From assembly GCA_965249595.1 (NCBI GenBank), contig OZ252242.1, positions 1-64,000 of the forward strand: DNA of 64,000 nucleotides, read 5' to 3'. A program made the translations under genes and the position numbers. The notes beneath the pieces are model-generated. The model did not search any database, was not told where the DNA came from, and worked only from the letters and a program-made list of their open reading frames with translations. The DNA comes from VXNJ01 sp965249595. GTDB lineage: Bacteria > Chloroflexota > UBA11872 > VXNJ01. Shown piece after piece: positions 18,993-27,478 of the stretch (the stretch's first letter is position 1; each line of letters opens with the position of its first letter).

Positions 18993-19025
18993 AAAAAAGG
19001 GCGGGATCATTGCTCACCACGCCCT
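18993..19025 (-). terminator. Intrinsic terminator of the ABC transporter operon
   Basis: On the minus strand a stem AGGGCG/CGCCCT (19020-19025 with 18998-19003) with a 16-nt loop runs straight into six T (18993-18998). It follows the stop of the last permease gene by about 54 nt. Confidence 0.8.
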
Positions 19026-19078
19026 AGTTGCGCTATTTGGAAAAACCCTTGGCAGACACAGCCCTCACAGGCATAAAC

Positions 19079-20020
19079 CTACCAGCCCACCTCGTATTGC
19101 AGCAGCCGCGAATTTATCCAGGTAACCACGGCGATGACCATAAAGAGCACCACCGACATAGCCGCCGCATAGCCCATCTTGAGGTATTCAAACGCATTCG
19201 AATAGACCAGCAGCACGACGGTCACCGAGCCGTCCAGCGGACCACCGGTCAATACGCCGTTGCCGGCCTGTTGGGTCATGATCCATACCTGAACGAACAT
19301 CTGCAGGGCGCCGATGAAGTAGACGATCACCACAAAGTAGGTAGTCGGCGCCAACAGCGGGATCAGGATCTTGGTGAACTGCGAAATGCGGCCGGCGCCG
19401 TCGATGTCGGCAGCCTCGGTCACCGAAGGGGGAATGCCCTGGAGCCCGGCCAGATAGATGACCATATTCAGGCCCATGTTCTTCCAGACGCTCATGAGAA
19501 TGATCGCCAGGAGGACTGTTTCTTTGCCCTTCAGCCATTTCGATATCGGCAAGCCAATCCAGATCAGGAGATCGTTAAACAGGCCAAATTGCGGTTCGTA
19601 GAACCAGAGCCAAATAAGCGATACGGCCACGAATGAAGAAACCACCGGCATGTAGAACATGGCGCGGAAGAAGTAGATCCCTCTTATCGCCCGGTTAATC
19701 AACACCGCCAGCAGGAGTGACGTTACCACTCCCAGCGGGACCGTGGCGAATGCGAATAACAAGGTATTCCTCACCGCCGGTTGGTACCGTGCATCGCCGG
19801 TCAAGGAGGCGTAGTTTTTCCAAAGCGGATCAATGATCCTTGGTGCGGTCAACAGGTCGTAACTGGTGATCGAATAGTACACGGCGCCAATGATCGGCAC
19901 CAATATGAACACCACGATAAAAGCGATCTGCGGCGCCACGAACAAATAACCGGCCAGGTTACGCCGAAAGTACACACCCAGCCCGCCGCTCCTCGGAGCG
20001 GCGGTGCTTTCAGTTGCCAA
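19079..20020 (-). CDS. Sugar ABC transporter permease, MalF/UgpA type
   Basis: Inner membrane permease of 313 residues with six predicted membrane helices. The cytoplasmic EAA loop is seen as EAADIDGAGRISQFTKILIPLL, which contacts the ATPase. The N-terminus GYLFVAPQIAFIVVFILVPI is typical of the MalF branch without the extra N-terminal domain. It is the last gene of the minus-strand operon SBP - MalG-type permease - MalF-type permease, 6 nt after the previous gene and followed by an intrinsic terminator. No ATPase gene is present, so a shared MsmK-like ATPase elsewhere is likely. Confidence 0.92.
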   Translation of the reverse strand: MATESTAAPRSGGLGVYFRRNLAGYLFVAPQIAFIVVFILVPIIGAVYYSITSYDLLTAPRIIDPLWKNYASLTGDARYQPAVRNTLLFAFATVPLGVVTSLLLAVLINRAIRGIYFFRAMFYMPVVSSFVAVSLIWLWFYEPQFGLFNDLLIWIGLPISKWLKGKETVLLAIILMSVWKNMGLNMVIYLAGLQGIPPSVTEAADIDGAGRISQFTKILIPLLAPTTYFVVIVYFIGALQMFVQVWIMTQQAGNGVLTGGPLDGSVTVVLLVYSNAFEYLKMGYAAAMSVVLFMVIAVVTWINSRLLQYEVGW

Positions 20021-20026
20021 AGTTGA

Positions 20027-20950
20027 TCAGCCCTTGATCCCGGACAGGGCGATTCCCTGCACGAAATAGCGCTGCGTCATCAGGAAGAGGATCAATATCG
20101 GGACCGTTGCAACCATCGTGGCTGCCATCAACAGGCCCCAATCGGTGTTGTATTCCTGGCGGAAATTGGCCAATGCCACCTGCAATGTCTTGATGTCCTC
20201 ATCGCGGGTGATGATGAACGGCCAGACGAAGTCGTTCCAAGTCTGCTGGAACGAGAAAACGGTAAGTACCGCCAAGGCGGCGCCGGACAACGGCAGGATC
20301 ACATTCCAGTAGATGCGGAACTCGGAGGCCCCGTCGATGCGCGCGGCATCTTCCAGTTCCCGAGGAAGGGTCTGGAAGAACTGCCGCAGCAGGAAAGTCC
20401 CGTAAGCGGTCGGGAACATCGGGACCGTCAGTCCGGCGTAGGAGTCTAGAAGTCCGCGACCACCCTGGCCGACGATGTCGTTACCACCGGTCAATGGCCA
20501 GTTCTTGATCATGATGAACAGCGGAACCATCGTGACCTGGAACGGGACCATAAGAGTCGCAATCACGGCCACGAAGAGGACGTCGCGCCCCGGAAAGTCC
20601 AAGCGCGCAAAGGCGTAACCGGCGGTGGAGGCGAGGGTGAGATGGGCCAAGGTAATGACCGTGGCCACAAATGCGCTGTTGAAGAAAAACCGTCCGAAGT
20701 TCAGGCCCCACACCACGGTGTAGTTTTCAAACTGCCAAGCATAGGGAAGATAAGTGGCGGGATCGTCAATTGCAAAGTCGAAGAGGTCCTCGGCCGTCTT
20801 AAATGACCCCAACAGCGACCAAATGAAAGGAAAAACAGCCACAAAAGCTATTACCGACATGAACACGTAAAGCAACGTGCGTCGGATGGCCGGCCAGGTT
20901 CGACCTTGTGTGCGTAGCGTCGCTGCTGTCTGAGTTTGCGCTACGGCCAT
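20027..20950 (-). CDS. Sugar ABC transporter permease, MalG/UgpE type
   Basis: Membrane permease of about 307 residues with six helices and the EAA loop ELEDAARIDGASEFRIYWNVILPL. The ending MTQRYFVQGIALSGIKG is typical of the MalG/UgpE branch, whose tail contacts the ATPase. An upstream ATG at 20980 adds ten residues; the ATG at 20950 is preferred because it has an AAGGA site and matches the usual N-terminus. It forms a heterodimer with the next permease (19079-20020). A terminator-like stem separates it from the binding-protein gene, so it may be expressed at a lower level. Confidence 0.92.
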   Translation of the reverse strand: MAVAQTQTAATLRTQGRTWPAIRRTLLYVFMSVIAFVAVFPFIWSLLGSFKTAEDLFDFAIDDPATYLPYAWQFENYTVVWGLNFGRFFFNSAFVATVITLAHLTLASTAGYAFARLDFPGRDVLFVAVIATLMVPFQVTMVPLFIMIKNWPLTGGNDIVGQGGRGLLDSYAGLTVPMFPTAYGTFLLRQFFQTLPRELEDAARIDGASEFRIYWNVILPLSGAALAVLTVFSFQQTWNDFVWPFIITRDEDIKTLQVALANFRQEYNTDWGLLMAATMVATVPILILFLMTQRYFVQGIALSGIKG

Positions 20951-21103
20951 AGGGCAACGTTCCTTAGGTGATGCTTCCACTGTCTGGGGATAGGCAACAC
21001 ACTGCGCCTAACTTTTATGACCCTACATCTTACCGATACGGGCGGTCGAATTGAAATAACTCCGCCGTTCACGGCAGTCGTTGGGTCGGTATGATCAATG
21101 GAT

Positions 21104-21153
21104 AAAAAAGCGGGGTGGGCTGGAACCACTTTCGTGGACCCGTTTCCCACCCC
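21104..21153 (-). terminator. Terminator or attenuator between binding protein and permeases
   Basis: Minus-strand stem GGGGTGGG/CCCACCCC (21146-21153 with 21112-21119), an internal small hairpin, then six T (21104-21109). Placed about 50 nt after the binding-protein stop, it would lower expression of the permeases relative to the binding protein, a common arrangement in sugar ABC operons. Confidence 0.78.
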
Positions 21154-21204
21154 ACTTAACTTGACTATTTCTGAGAAATCCTCAGAAGTTGTCGATGGAC
21201 AGGT

Positions 21205-22560
21205 TTAGCCGCCGGAGATGATGTCCAGAACTTCCGCGTCCATACCTTCGAGGGTTTCCTCGACGGATAGTTCGCCCAGGGCGGCTTTTTCAACCCAGCG
21301 GCTCATGGCCGGCTGAACGTCAAAGTGCTCCTCAACGATCTGGCGACCCTTGCCGAATTTGTTGCCGTTGGTGGAGTAGGTTTTCCACGGCTCTTTTTTG
21401 TAGAGCTCGTAGGATTCCATCGCCACGCGACAGGGCATCGAACGGTCACCAACGACGTTGATTTCGTAGTTGGGGCCCGGAGAGGCGAAGTACTGCATGG
21501 TCGCAAAGGTTGCGTCCGCGTTCTTCGTCAGTTTCCAGGGCATGTACTTGTCAACGTAGATTTCCATAACCTGCTCTTTGGGGCCTCGGAGAGGCTCACC
21601 GACAAAGAGGTCAGCAAATACGTCAGGGGCGTTGGTTTCGCAGTTGCCTACGTTACCGGGCCACAGCTGCTGATAGGCAACCCTACCGGCGCAGAATGCG
21701 TGCAGGTTCGGAACGCCGGAGTCCATTCCCTCTTTGGGCATGGTCTCATCGACTAAACCGTGGCGCACGTGCTGGCTTAGAGCTTGAACTCCCTCGGGTG
21801 AGGAGTTCAGCGGCATGGTGCGGTCTTCAGAGAAGTAGTTTCCACCAGCCTGATACAGCCAGTCCTCGTACACCTGGGTGTGATGCTCGACGTTGATTCC
21901 AGCTTGCTCGTATCTATCGCCATCGCGAATGGTGAGTTGCTGGGTTACCGCGTTGAGTTCGTCCCAAGTGGACGGCACGACTACTTCAAGACCGGCGGCC
22001 TCAAACATCGAGGGTCGGATGACCGGCGATGCACGGTAGTTGAAGCGATAGGGAACACCCTGGATGTGACCTTCATAGGTCACGTCTTCAATACCGCGTG
22101 GGTAGAAGTCACTCCACTCGTCCCAATTATTCACGTACTCATCGATTTCGAGTACCTGGCCCTTGGCGGCCAGAACCGGGGTCCACAGACCGCCACCGTA
22201 CCAAATGTCAGGTGCGGATTGGGCTGCAAAACCGGTTGTGATCTTCTGGAATGAGCTGGCCCAGTCGGAAAAATCGGCCTTGACCGTAATACCGGACAGT
22301 TCCTTGAAATTAACGATCTCGGCGCGAGCGGCCTCCTGGCCAGCCGGGTTGAGTCCGTTGAAGCGGAACTCAATCTCAACATCCTCGAACATCATTTCAC
22401 TCGGGGCCGCAGCGTCTGCACCATCATCACTCGGCGCCGGCGCGTCAGGTGCCGGTGCCACAGGTGCTGCTACTGCTTCTTCTTCGCCACAGGCTGCCAA
22501 TACTGCCAGCCCGGTGGCCCCGGCCATGCCCGCAAGAGCACGTCTTCGGGTAATACGCAA
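21205..22560 (-). CDS. Sugar ABC transporter substrate-binding lipoprotein
   Basis: Extracellular family-1 type solute-binding protein, 451 residues. The N-terminus has twin arginines (ITRRRALAGMAG), a hydrophobic stretch and the lipobox LAAC, then an Ala/Pro-rich linker and the binding domain (FRFNGLNPAGQEAARAEIVNFKE, ITTGFAAQSAPDIWYGGG). The open frame reaches 22677, but GGAGGAGG at 7 nt spacing identifies a TTG start at 22560. It is the first gene of the operon, with promoter 22686-22714. Ligand unknown; the neighbourhood of sulfatases and GH51 suggests a decorated oligosaccharide. Confidence 0.9.
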   Translation of the reverse strand: MRITRRRALAGMAGATGLAVLAACGEEEAVAAPVAPAPDAPAPSDDGADAAAPSEMMFEDVEIEFRFNGLNPAGQEAARAEIVNFKELSGITVKADFSDWASSFQKITTGFAAQSAPDIWYGGGLWTPVLAAKGQVLEIDEYVNNWDEWSDFYPRGIEDVTYEGHIQGVPYRFNYRASPVIRPSMFEAAGLEVVVPSTWDELNAVTQQLTIRDGDRYEQAGINVEHHTQVYEDWLYQAGGNYFSEDRTMPLNSSPEGVQALSQHVRHGLVDETMPKEGMDSGVPNLHAFCAGRVAYQQLWPGNVGNCETNAPDVFADLFVGEPLRGPKEQVMEIYVDKYMPWKLTKNADATFATMQYFASPGPNYEINVVGDRSMPCRVAMESYELYKKEPWKTYSTNGNKFGKGRQIVEEHFDVQPAMSRWVEKAALGELSVEETLEGMDAEVLDIISGG

Positions 22561-22685
22561 GAGTTTGCCTCCTCCAAATTTATTTACAGTCGCTCCACAA
22601 GTGCAAAGCGCAATGCGCAAATATCGCACATTCCCCGCCACGCGCCATCTAAGACGCACAGCTGGTGGAGCGTTCAATTGCCGGA

Positions 22686-22714
22686 ATTGTGCGTCAATAT
22701 CGCGCTTTTGTCAA
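22686..22714 (-). promoter_or_regulatory. Promoter of the ABC transporter operon
   Basis: On the minus strand TTGACA (22714-22709), a 17-nt spacer, then CACAAT (22691-22686): a perfect -35 and a 4/6 -10. Transcription would start near 22679, giving a leader of about 120 nt to the TTG start at 22560. Confidence 0.68.
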
Positions 22715-22746
22715 ATCAACGACCAATTGCCGGCGAACAAAAAGTG

Positions 22747-22770
22747 AATTTGCCACTTGCCGGGCAAATT
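22747..22770. promoter_or_regulatory. Candidate operator in the divergent promoter region
   Basis: AATTTGCC, 8 nt, GGCAAATT: a perfect 8-bp dyad between the two divergent promoters of the ABC operon and the NHL lipoprotein. Its location suggests a shared regulator of both units, which is inference; no regulator gene is adjacent. Confidence 0.5.
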
Positions 22771-22782
22771 TTCGGGTCGTTG

Positions 22783-22810
22783 CTGACACGAATAAAATCT
22801 GTGGTATACG
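22783..22810 (+). promoter_or_regulatory. Candidate promoter of the NHL lipoprotein
   Basis: CTGACA (22783-22788), a 16-nt spacer, TATACG (22805-22810). The -35 matches 5/6 and the -10 4/6. A 10-bp palindrome CAGTTAACTG (22816-22825) overlaps the likely start of transcription and could be a repressor site. Confidence 0.42.
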
Positions 22811-22937
22811 GACCTCAGTTAACTGATCGTGCCTGAGTCAGCTATTGGGCTCGGACCTGGCGGCACCGCGGTTGCCTAAACCGCTGCCAGGAAATGGGGG
22901 AATTAGCCAATTCGACATTCAAACGGAGGCAGAAGCT

Positions 22938-23987
22938 GTGAACAATACTCGGGCTATTAATCGACGGCGGTTGCTTTTCGCGGGAGCCGGCGGTGCGCTG
23001 GCGCTGGCGGTTGCCGCCTGTGGCGAAGGGCATAGCGAAGAGGAGCTGGGCAGCAGTGAAGAAATCGCTGGCGCCGTACGTAAGGGCGGAGGACCGTCGG
23101 CCGAACTCGACGGTGGACCAAAAACCTTAACTGAACCGACTGAGTTGGTCGGGCCGGTTGGAATCGGGCAAAACGACGAACGCAAGGATATCTACGTCGT
23201 AACGGAAGACAACAAGCTGTTTGAATTTACGTTCGAGGGCAAACTCACCTTCTGGTCTGATGGCGGTGAGCAGATTGACGAGCGCGAGTACCCATATTCG
23301 GGGCCAACGGACTCGACCTATGACCGCCCGCGCCAGTTGTGGGTACTTGACGCTGGCAATGCCCAGATTCAAAAATACGGCCTATACCAGGGTCGCCCTG
23401 AAGGTCACTTGCCAATCTCGGTTCGCTGGGGCGATCCCGACTTGCAGGATGCAACGCAACTGCGATCCAGTGGATTCGGGTTTCCCTACATAATCACCGC
23501 CGACGAACGGCTGTTGCGATTTACAGCTGCCGGCACCGACAAGACCGTAATTGAATCTCCCGAACCCGGCGGCCTCTGGCGCGGAATTGCCGTTATTCCG
23601 ATCGAAGGCGAAGTATTCGGACTGCTCTGGGTGCCCGACACGCAGACCACCAAGTTGTATGCGGTCACTCGTGTCGGCCTCGATTACGAGATTGATTTTG
23701 CGACTGATTTCGACGGTTTGGTCGAACCGGGCCCGTTTTCAATCAACCGCGAAGAGCAGTTCTACGTGATCGAACCGGCGACCGACGAGATCCACCGTTT
23801 CGAAATTGATGGATCGCGCAGCGCAACATTCGGTGGTACCGGCAGCGACGAAGGCCAACTGCTTGATCCACACGGCCTCCAGGCGGGGGTCGAAGGCGTT
23901 TACGTCGCCGATACCGGAAATAACCGCATTCAACACTTCGATGCGGACGGTAACTTTTTGGTCGCCTGGGATGGAGCCGGCACTTAA
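22938..23987 (+). CDS. NHL-repeat lipoprotein with twin-arginine-like signal
   Basis: 349-residue exported lipoprotein. The N-terminus NRRRLLFAGAGGALALAVAAC combines twin arginines with a lipobox. The mature part looks like a six-bladed NHL beta-propeller; the clearest repeats are near the C-terminus (GTGSDEGQLLDPHGLQ, GVYVADTGNNRIQHFDADGNF). The open frame begins at 22845, but CGGAGG 8 nt before the GTG at 22938 fixes the start. It is divergent from the sugar-binding lipoprotein across a shared control region, so a role tied to that transporter is plausible. Function unknown. Confidence 0.85.
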   Translation: MNNTRAINRRRLLFAGAGGALALAVAACGEGHSEEELGSSEEIAGAVRKGGGPSAELDGGPKTLTEPTELVGPVGIGQNDERKDIYVVTEDNKLFEFTFEGKLTFWSDGGEQIDEREYPYSGPTDSTYDRPRQLWVLDAGNAQIQKYGLYQGRPEGHLPISVRWGDPDLQDATQLRSSGFGFPYIITADERLLRFTAAGTDKTVIESPEPGGLWRGIAVIPIEGEVFGLLWVPDTQTTKLYAVTRVGLDYEIDFATDFDGLVEPGPFSINREEQFYVIEPATDEIHRFEIDGSRSATFGGTGSDEGQLLDPHGLQAGVEGVYVADTGNNRIQHFDADGNFLVAWDGAGT

Positions 23988-24026
23988 GAGGCTTCCCGGG
24001 GGTGCCACTCCCTAGCAATTGAAATA

Positions 24027-24062
24027 ATGCCGCGGGCGGAAAATCACTTCCGCCCGCGGCAT
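24027..24062 (+). terminator. Strong stem-loop after the NHL gene
   Basis: A perfect 15-bp stem (24027-24041 with 24048-24062) with the 6-nt loop AATCAC, 39 nt after the NHL stop. No T run follows on the plus strand, so it may be a non-canonical terminator or an mRNA 3' end stabiliser before lysA. Confidence 0.6.
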
Positions 24063-24124
24063 CGCCAATTCAGGCCCAAGTGGCCGCGATATATGTTCCC
24101 GACTTTGTGAGGAAAACAAAAGCT

Positions 24125-25459
24125 ATGTCCGACGGGGAATTGATGGTATTCCCGTTGACCGCCGCCCGCGACGGCGACGGAACACTGATCATCGGCGGAT
24201 GCCGGGTCGACGAATTGCTCCGGCAATACGGCAGTCCGCTCTATGTCTACGACGCCCAAGATGTCAGGTCAGCATGCTCTGCCTACCTTGAACCCCTGCG
24301 GGCCAAATATCCAAATTCGGAGGTAATTTACGCCGCTAAGGCTTACGCCGATCTATACACCCTAAGACTTGCGGCGACCGTTGGATTGGGCGTCGACTGC
24401 GTTAGCGGCGGCGAGATTGCGGCCGCTCTGGCGGCCGGCGTCAATCCGGGCGACATTACTTTTCACGGCAACAACAAACTGGCCACCGAAATCAACGAAG
24501 CGTTAGATTGCGGCATCGGTCATTTCGTCGCCGACGGTATCGACGATCTGGCCCTAATCGGGGAGATAGCTGCGCGCCGCGGCCAGCGGGCGCCTACCTT
24601 GCTGCGCTTAACTCCCGGCATATCCGCTCACACCCACGAATACATCCGCACCGGCGAAATTGACTCCAAATTCGGTATCGCGATCGAAACCGGTCAGGCA
24701 ATGGAGGCGGTAAAGGCGGCGATCGCCGATCCCGGTATTGATCTCCGTGGCTATCACGCCCACATTGGCTCGCAAATTTTTGATCCACAGCCACTTGTCG
24801 ACAACGCTCGAGGACTGGTCGAATTTGCGATAGTCGCCGAGCAGGCAACCGGATTCTTCCCCGACGTGATTTCGCCCGGCGGGGGCGGGGGCGTGCGCTA
24901 CAGCAGCGACGACGACGGCCTGGATCCATCGTCGCTAATGAACGCCGTGGCCGATGCGGTGATAGATGCGTTGCCGGACGACCGCCGCCCGCGATTGGTG
25001 GTTGAGCCCGGCCGTTCGATCATCGCCCGCGCAGGAGTTTCCCTTTACACCGTGGGAACGATTAAAGAGATACCGGGCGTGCGCACGTATGTGGCAGTTG
25101 ACGGCGGAATGGCCGACAACATTCGGCCGGCCCTGTATGGCGCCGATTACACGGTGATCCTGGCTGGCCGCGAATCGCCCGCCGATCGATTGCGCGTAAC
25201 CGTGGCCGGACGCTACTGTGAGTCCGGCGACATCCTTTTTAAGAATGTCCTGCTCCCGCCGCTTCATCGCGGCGACATCTTGGCGGCAGCGACGTCAGGG
25301 GCCTACGGGATAGCAATGTCCTCGAACTACAACCTGGCCTTGCGGCCGGCTGTGGTGTTCGTCGAGGAGGGAAATTCGAAGCTCACGCGCCGCCGCGAAA
25401 CCTACGACGACCTGCTCAATTTATTCGAACTTGACGAACGGGGCCCGGCCGAGAACTAG
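24125..25459 (+). CDS. lysA: Diaminopimelate decarboxylase
   Basis: PLP-dependent fold III enzyme converting meso-diaminopimelate to L-lysine, 444 residues. Seen: the PLP lysine in VIYAAKAYAD (K72), the HxGS motif in GYHAHIGSQIF, the glycine-rich phosphate loop SPGGGGGVRYSS, and the catalytic Cys in GRYCESGDI. Translation could start at 24080, but the ATG at 24125 has a GAGG site upstream and gives the usual length. It stands alone; convergent with the cytochrome c gene. Confidence 0.94.
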   Translation: MSDGELMVFPLTAARDGDGTLIIGGCRVDELLRQYGSPLYVYDAQDVRSACSAYLEPLRAKYPNSEVIYAAKAYADLYTLRLAATVGLGVDCVSGGEIAAALAAGVNPGDITFHGNNKLATEINEALDCGIGHFVADGIDDLALIGEIAARRGQRAPTLLRLTPGISAHTHEYIRTGEIDSKFGIAIETGQAMEAVKAAIADPGIDLRGYHAHIGSQIFDPQPLVDNARGLVEFAIVAEQATGFFPDVISPGGGGGVRYSSDDDGLDPSSLMNAVADAVIDALPDDRRPRLVVEPGRSIIARAGVSLYTVGTIKEIPGVRTYVAVDGGMADNIRPALYGADYTVILAGRESPADRLRVTVAGRYCESGDILFKNVLLPPLHRGDILAAATSGAYGIAMSSNYNLALRPAVVFVEEGNSKLTRRRETYDDLLNLFELDERGPAEN

Positions 25460-25598
25460 ACGATGCCGTAGGGCCGAGCGGCGCTCACCAGCGGCTTGGC
25501 TTGGCTAACCAGATACTGCTGCGCCAGGCGGGACGTCCAGTCCGCCATTCGCCACCCTCGATACCTAACGACCCGGCAGGATCGCAATCCCGGGCAAG

Positions 25599-26096
25599 TT
25601 AGGCGAGCGTGAACAACCAATCGATAAACAGGTCGATCTCGTCGGCCGTCAGTTCGAGATTCGGCATCAGGGTATCGGGCTTGTGGGCAGGCGGGTCGGT
25701 GAGCCAGGCGGCCAGGTTGTCGCGACTCATTTCCATCGTTTCGCCGATCATCTGACGCGAAGCGAAGCCGTTTAGATTCGGCCCGGTGTCGCCAACGGCC
25801 TCCGGGATCCCGTCGACCATGTGGCAGCCGGTGCAACCTTTGTTGATAAACAGGTCGTAAATTGCCTCCAGCTCCGGCGACCGCTCGATCGATTCGGTTT
25901 CGGTGGCGGCGGCTCCGGCAGTAATCGAAAAGATCCCGAACGACGCCGTCTCCGGGGCCTCGATCACGGCCCGATAGCTATGGCGGGCATCCTCGTGGCG
26001 AAGCCCTTCGGTGACGAGGACGGCAGCAAGGACCAAGACGATCAGGGCGGCCAGCGTGGCTACCGCCGCGACCTGGAATTCGGTTCGGTTAGGCAT
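25599..26096 (-). CDS. Membrane-anchored c-type cytochrome
   Basis: 165 residues: one N-terminal membrane helix (about 9-29), a linker, and a single class I cytochrome c domain with the heme site CTGCH (88-92) and axial Met in TLMPN (M144). It is the last gene of the cytochrome b/Rieske cluster and overlaps the Rieske gene by 8 nt. It probably takes electrons from the Rieske protein. No terminal oxidase is in the window. Confidence 0.9.
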   Translation of the reverse strand: MPNRTEFQVAAVATLAALIVLVLAAVLVTEGLRHEDARHSYRAVIEAPETASFGIFSITAGAAATETESIERSPELEAIYDLFINKGCTGCHMVDGIPEAVGDTGPNLNGFASRQMIGETMEMSRDNLAAWLTDPPAHKPDTLMPNLELTADEIDLFIDWLFTLA

Positions 26097-26577
26097 AAGG
26101 CTTAAAGTGGACCTCTTTGACCTGCTCGCGCGGGTTGCTTTCAGTTGAAACCATTATTCGGCCACCTTCGAAACGCAAAGGATGGAGCGCCAGCGGACGC
26201 GGGGCCGGGCCCGCCAAATTCTCGCCGTATTCGTTATAGACCGACCCGTGGCACGGGCATTGAAAAAGTCGCGATTCAACGTCGAACGGGACCTTGCAGC
26301 CAAGGTGAGTGCATTCGTGGTCGAGGGCTACAAAGCCACGGTCTGAATGAACTATGAAGATCCCTTCGGCCGGGATGAATTTGACCTCGCCGGCGGCGTA
26401 CTCCGCCGGTTCTCCGGCATCGAGCCACTCCTCGGTTGAATCGCGCCGCGGCATCAGGAAAGCGATTCCGGCGGCGGCGGCGGCGGCGGGCGCCAGTAGA
26501 CCCATTACTGAGCCAAAAGCGCCTTTGAGCAGGCCGCGACGGGCCAGCTCGAGATGGCCGGGTCGGCGGGTGGGCAC
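26089..26577 (-). CDS. Rieske iron-sulfur protein
   Basis: 162 residues with an N-terminal twin-arginine-like membrane anchor (ARRGLLKGAFGSVMGLLAPA) and a Rieske domain. The [2Fe-2S] ligands are in CTHLGC (C89, H91) and CPCHG (C107, H110), with C94 and C109 as the disulfide pair. It starts at GTG. It lies between cytochrome b subunit IV and the cytochrome c, so it is the high-potential iron-sulfur subunit of the quinol-oxidising complex. Confidence 0.94.
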   Translation of the reverse strand: MPTRRPGHLELARRGLLKGAFGSVMGLLAPAAAAAAGIAFLMPRRDSTEEWLDAGEPAEYAAGEVKFIPAEGIFIVHSDRGFVALDHECTHLGCKVPFDVESRLFQCPCHGSVYNEYGENLAGPAPRPLALHPLRFEGGRIMVSTESNPREQVKEVHFKPYA

Positions 26578-26625
26578 GTCAGTCGGTTCCGATTGTTACT
26601 GGGCTTGCTTGCGGCCTAGGGCCGA

Positions 26626-27462
26626 TCAACCAGCGCCAAAGGTGGCCAGCACCCTGGCCGGCACGTCCCAAGGCGCATAAATGGTCAGATCAGGGCCGCG
26701 CATAGCCCCGTAAACGAACATAAGAACCGCCAGCGAGGCCCATACTCCGGTGAATACCGCAACTGTTATTTCGTAGCGATTCGCTTTGAGGGCCAACCGG
26801 GCGATCAATCCACCGGCAAATCCATGGACCAGCAGTAATACCAGCGGCAGCAGGCCGGCCCAGAGCAGGGACGATAGCTCGGAGAGGTCCGGGAAGCCAA
26901 AGAACACGATTCCGTCTGGCCACCAGCTTGGCGATTCGCCGCCTGAGAGATGGGTCAAATTCAAGATCGCGTCGATCTCGTGAAACAACTGGCCGGCCGG
27001 ATCAAAGACCGCATATAGGATCCAGGTTCCGCCGAAGTAGAGGGTACCCATTGCCGCAAACAGCATTGAGCGGCCGCCAAACCAGCGGCCCGGTGTAGCC
27101 GGCGTGGGAGCGATTAGCGGAACCGCCAACACGCCCACCACAAGCAGCGACGGGATGATGATGCCGGCGAATACTGGATTAAATCGCAAATTCAATTCCG
27201 ATACGTAGGCGGTGAGCCATGGAACCGGCGCCGGGTTGTCAGCCGCCGCGGTGTTAACTGGCGCACCCAGTTGCGACGACGAGAGCGCCGCGATGATCAG
27301 CAGCACCAACAGCAAACCCAGGAAAAGCAACAGTTCGGTCAACAGCAGAGATGGCCAGGCCAATACTTTCCCGGGAGCTGGGCGGGCACGCCGCGCTTGG
27401 CCGCGGGCCAGCCCCATAAGGCCGTATGTCTTGCCCGACACGTTGTAGGGTGTGCTGCTCAC
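26626..27462 (-). CDS. Cytochrome b C-terminal subunit (subunit IV-like)
   Basis: Membrane protein that completes the split cytochrome b, like PetD, with about seven predicted membrane helices rather than three. Seen: the family motif NPAPVPWLTAYVSELNLRF (the counterpart of NPxxxPWxxxGLQEL), then helices for the quinol site. An ATG at 27513 would overlap cytochrome b by 35 nt; a GTG at 27462 with AAGG 6 nt upstream is preferred and lies 16 nt after the cytochrome b stop. The extra helices at the C-terminus lack an obvious counterpart in PetD. Confidence 0.84.
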   Translation of the reverse strand: MSSTPYNVSGKTYGLMGLARGQARRARPAPGKVLAWPSLLLTELLLFLGLLLVLLIIAALSSSQLGAPVNTAAADNPAPVPWLTAYVSELNLRFNPVFAGIIIPSLLVVGVLAVPLIAPTPATPGRWFGGRSMLFAAMGTLYFGGTWILYAVFDPAGQLFHEIDAILNLTHLSGGESPSWWPDGIVFFGFPDLSELSSLLWAGLLPLVLLLVHGFAGGLIARLALKANRYEITVAVFTGVWASLAVLMFVYGAMRGPDLTIYAPWDVPARVLATFGAG

Positions 27463-27478
27463 GTTCGCCTTAACTTTT

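Noticed and set aside
25456..25836. A 126-codon frame on the minus strand over the cytochrome c gene
   Set aside because: It lies in another frame of the cytochrome c gene, whose heme motif, membrane anchor and axial Met are clear; its own product is Arg-rich and without features.
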